Below, one piece after another: positions 13,088 through 14,109 of a stretch of 14,109 bases of DNA (the stretch's first letter is position 1; the number at the start of each line of letters is the position of its first letter). The stretch is taken from the NCBI GenBank assembly GCA_007136145.1, contig SLHN01000126.1:1-14109 (forward strand), given 5' to 3'. Below the pieces are notes generated by a model, which saw nothing but the letters and a program-made list of their open reading frames with translations, was not told the origin of the DNA and did no database searches. A program made the translations under genes and the position numbers. This DNA comes from Thioalkalivibrio sp. (GTDB lineage: Bacteria; Pseudomonadota; Gammaproteobacteria; Ectothiorhodospirales; Ectothiorhodospiraceae).

Positions 13088-13387
13088 TCAGTGCGCCGAA
13101 TCAGCAAACGCCTGGTTGACGCGTTCCCGTAGCTCCTTGCCCGGCTTGAAATGCGGCACATGCTTTCCTGGCAACGCAACACCCTTGCCGGTTTTCGGAT
13201 TACGGCCAATCCTGGGTGGCCGAAAATGCAGTGCGAAACTGCCAAAACCGCGGATCTCAACCCGGTCACCGTGCGCCAGTGCCTGACTCATGCGCTCAAG
13301 GACCGCCTTCACACACAATTCGACGTCCTTTGCGGGGAGGTGGGGGGTCTTCTCAGCCAGTTTCTCGATCAATTCGGATTTTGTCAT
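13088..13387 (-). CDS. ihfB: Integration host factor subunit beta
   Basis: 99 residues from ATG 13387, starting MTKSELIEKLA as in E. coli IhfB; an upstream GTG (13396) would add three residues. AGGGGG lies about 9 bases before the ATG. VEIRGFGSFALHFRPPRIGR (positions 44-63) and NPKTG, then the HVPHFKPGKELRERV end, are IHF-beta signatures including the proline-tipped arm that bends DNA. With IhfA (not in the window) it forms the sequence-specific DNA-bending heterodimer. It follows rpsA, as usual. Confidence 0.95.
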   Translation of the reverse strand: MTKSELIEKLAEKTPHLPAKDVELCVKAVLERMSQALAHGDRVEIRGFGSFALHFRPPRIGRNPKTGKGVALPGKHVPHFKPGKELRERVNQAFADSAH

Positions 13388-13418
13388 GGCACCCACCCCC
13401 TTTATTGTCTTATAAACG

Positions 13419-13440
13419 AACGCCCTTGGGTCCGGGCGCT
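13419..13440 (-). terminator. Hairpin just upstream of ihfB, possible rpsA attenuator
   Basis: On the minus strand AGCGCCC and GGGCGTT form a 7-base-pair stem (one G-U pair) with an 8-base loop, followed by CGTTTATAAG. The T run is short, so it is a weak terminator at best. The following AT-rich bases (13401-13417) could hold the ihfB -10 region (TATAAG). Confidence 0.35.
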
Positions 13441-13572
13441 CCCCCAGCGACCAACGCCGAACCGCAACATCAACGCAATCCGGCTGATTCCGCCTGCATC
13501 CCAGCGGCCTGGCGTCAGGCTCGCTGCCCTGCTGCGAAATCAGCCGATTTGTTTGGCGGCAGACCAGATGGC

Positions 13573-13598
13573 GCGGGGTCCGATCATCGAGACCCCGC
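13573..13598 (-). terminator. Perfect 8-base-pair hairpin 20 bases after the rpsA stop
   Basis: GCGGGGTC (13573-13580) and GACCCCGC (13591-13598) flank a 10-base loop just downstream of rpsA. There is no T run after it on the minus strand, so it may be a Rho-dependent 3' end or an mRNA-stabilising stem. The rest of 13397-13618 holds no gene that I can see. Confidence 0.4.
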
Positions 13599-13618
13599 TC
13601 GGCCCACCACGGGAAGTG

Positions 13619-14109
13619 CTAGTCGTTCTTCCCTCGCATTTTTTCCTTCAGCAGCGCCCCCAGCGACGTGGTTGCCGTCGACCCCGTGCTGGCGTAATCG
13701 CTGACCATCTCGGCTTCTTCCTGGAAATCCTTCGCCTTGATCGACAGGCTGATGGCGCGGGTTTTTTTGTCTACACCCATGAATTTCGCTTCGACCTTGT
13801 CCCCGACATTCAGAACACTACGAGCGTCCTCTACACGATCACGCGAAATATCAGCGGCGCGCAGGATGCCATCAATGCCATCCGCCAGTTCGACCACGGC
13901 AGCCTTGGCATCGACCTCCTTGACCACACCGGAAACAATGCTTCCCTTGGTGTGCTCGGCAACGAAACTCGAGAAGGGGTCGCGATCCAATTGTTTCAAA
14001 CCCAGCGAAATGCGCTCGCGCTCCGGGTCCACCGACAGCACCACTGCCTCCACTTCATCGCCTTTCTTGAAGTTGCGGATAGCCTCTTCACCCGGCACCT
14101 GCCATGACA
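13619..14109 (-). CDS. rpsA: 30S ribosomal protein S1, C-terminal part (gene runs off the window)
   Basis: The 3' end of rpsA; the frame continues past the right edge, where the codons before the GTG at 14098 read Ser-Trp-Gln, as expected inside an S1 domain, so that GTG is not a start. About 163 residues are visible. They contain the end of one S1 repeat (GDEVEAVVLSVDPERERISL and on), then a full last S1 repeat (GSIVSGVVKEVDAKAAVVEL, LNVGDKVEAKFMGVDKKTR, AISLSIKAKD) and a short Ser/Thr-rich tail. Protein S1 binds mRNA on the small ribosomal subunit and helps initiation. The order rpsA then ihfB is the standard gammaproteobacterial arrangement. Confidence 0.96.
   Translation of the reverse strand, partial: SWQVPGEEAIRNFKKGDEVEAVVLSVDPERERISLGLKQLDRDPFSSFVAEHTKGSIVSGVVKEVDAKAAVVELADGIDGILRAADISRDRVEDARSVLNVGDKVEAKFMGVDKKTRAISLSIKAKDFQEEAEMVSDYASTGSTATTSLGALLKEKMRGKND

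Noticed and set aside
14096..14098. GTG as a start of a short S1-like protein
   Set aside because: The frame continues upstream to the window edge with S1-type residues, so this is an internal valine of rpsA.
13151..14107. 318-codon plus-strand open frame
   Set aside because: It is antisense to ihfB and rpsA, which are unmistakable.
1..14109. CRISPR arrays, tRNA genes, insertion sequences or phage genes
   Set aside because: I found no regularly spaced repeats, cloverleaf-like sequence, transposase or integrase motif on either strand.

Overview
The window is GC-rich DNA with tightly packed genes. It most likely comes from a sulfur-oxidising gammaproteobacterium, perhaps of the Chromatiales type. 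Two observations support this: a secreted Gly/Tyr-rich protein of the sulfur-globule family at the left edge, and a gammaproteobacterial housekeeping block at the right edge (rpsA, ihfB, lapB, pyrF). No tRNA, rRNA, CRISPR array, insertion sequence or phage gene was recognised.

Layout. (1) 1-1801, minus strand: the sulfur-globule-like gene, a 394-base gap (381-774) with an AT-rich probable promoter and two palindromes, a single-domain rhodanese and a secreted YceI-family protein. (2) 1798-2607, minus: a membrane CDP-alcohol phosphatidyltransferase that overlaps the YceI gene by ATGA. (3) 2749-7142, plus: a zinc-less MDR dehydrogenase, then a four-gene run of a 6-pyruvoyl-tetrahydropterin-synthase (PTPS) homologue, a family 4 glycosyltransferase, a SAM methyltransferase and a multi-span membrane protein of the AglD/MprF N-terminal type. 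All three junctions in that run are 4-base overlaps. (4) 7074-8920, minus and facing region 3: a stand-alone RibD C-terminal-type reductase and a creatininase-family amidohydrolase, separated by a REP-like palindromic repeat. (5) 8917-14109, minus: FkbM methyltransferase, galU, a secreted ComEA-type helix-hairpin-helix protein, pyrF, lapB, ihfB and the 3' end of rpsA.

The part most worth attention is 1798-8920. A PTPS-fold protein, a RibD-type reductase and a creatininase-family hydrolase all belong to families that act on GTP-derived pyrimidines and pterins. In archaeal flavin/F420 synthesis, a creatininase-family deformylase (ArfB) and a RibD_C-type reductase (ArfC) act one after the other. 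Here they sit with a dehydrogenase, a glycosyltransferase, one or two methyltransferases, a CDP-alcohol transferase and a flippase-like membrane protein. I infer a dedicated route to a modified, probably glycosylated and perhaps membrane-linked or exported, pterin- or pyrimidine-derived compound. The product cannot be named from sequence. The PTPS homologue has lost its catalytic triad and one zinc histidine and contains no cysteine at all, so its chemistry must differ from QueD or PTPS. galU upstream could supply UDP-glucose for the glycosyltransferase.
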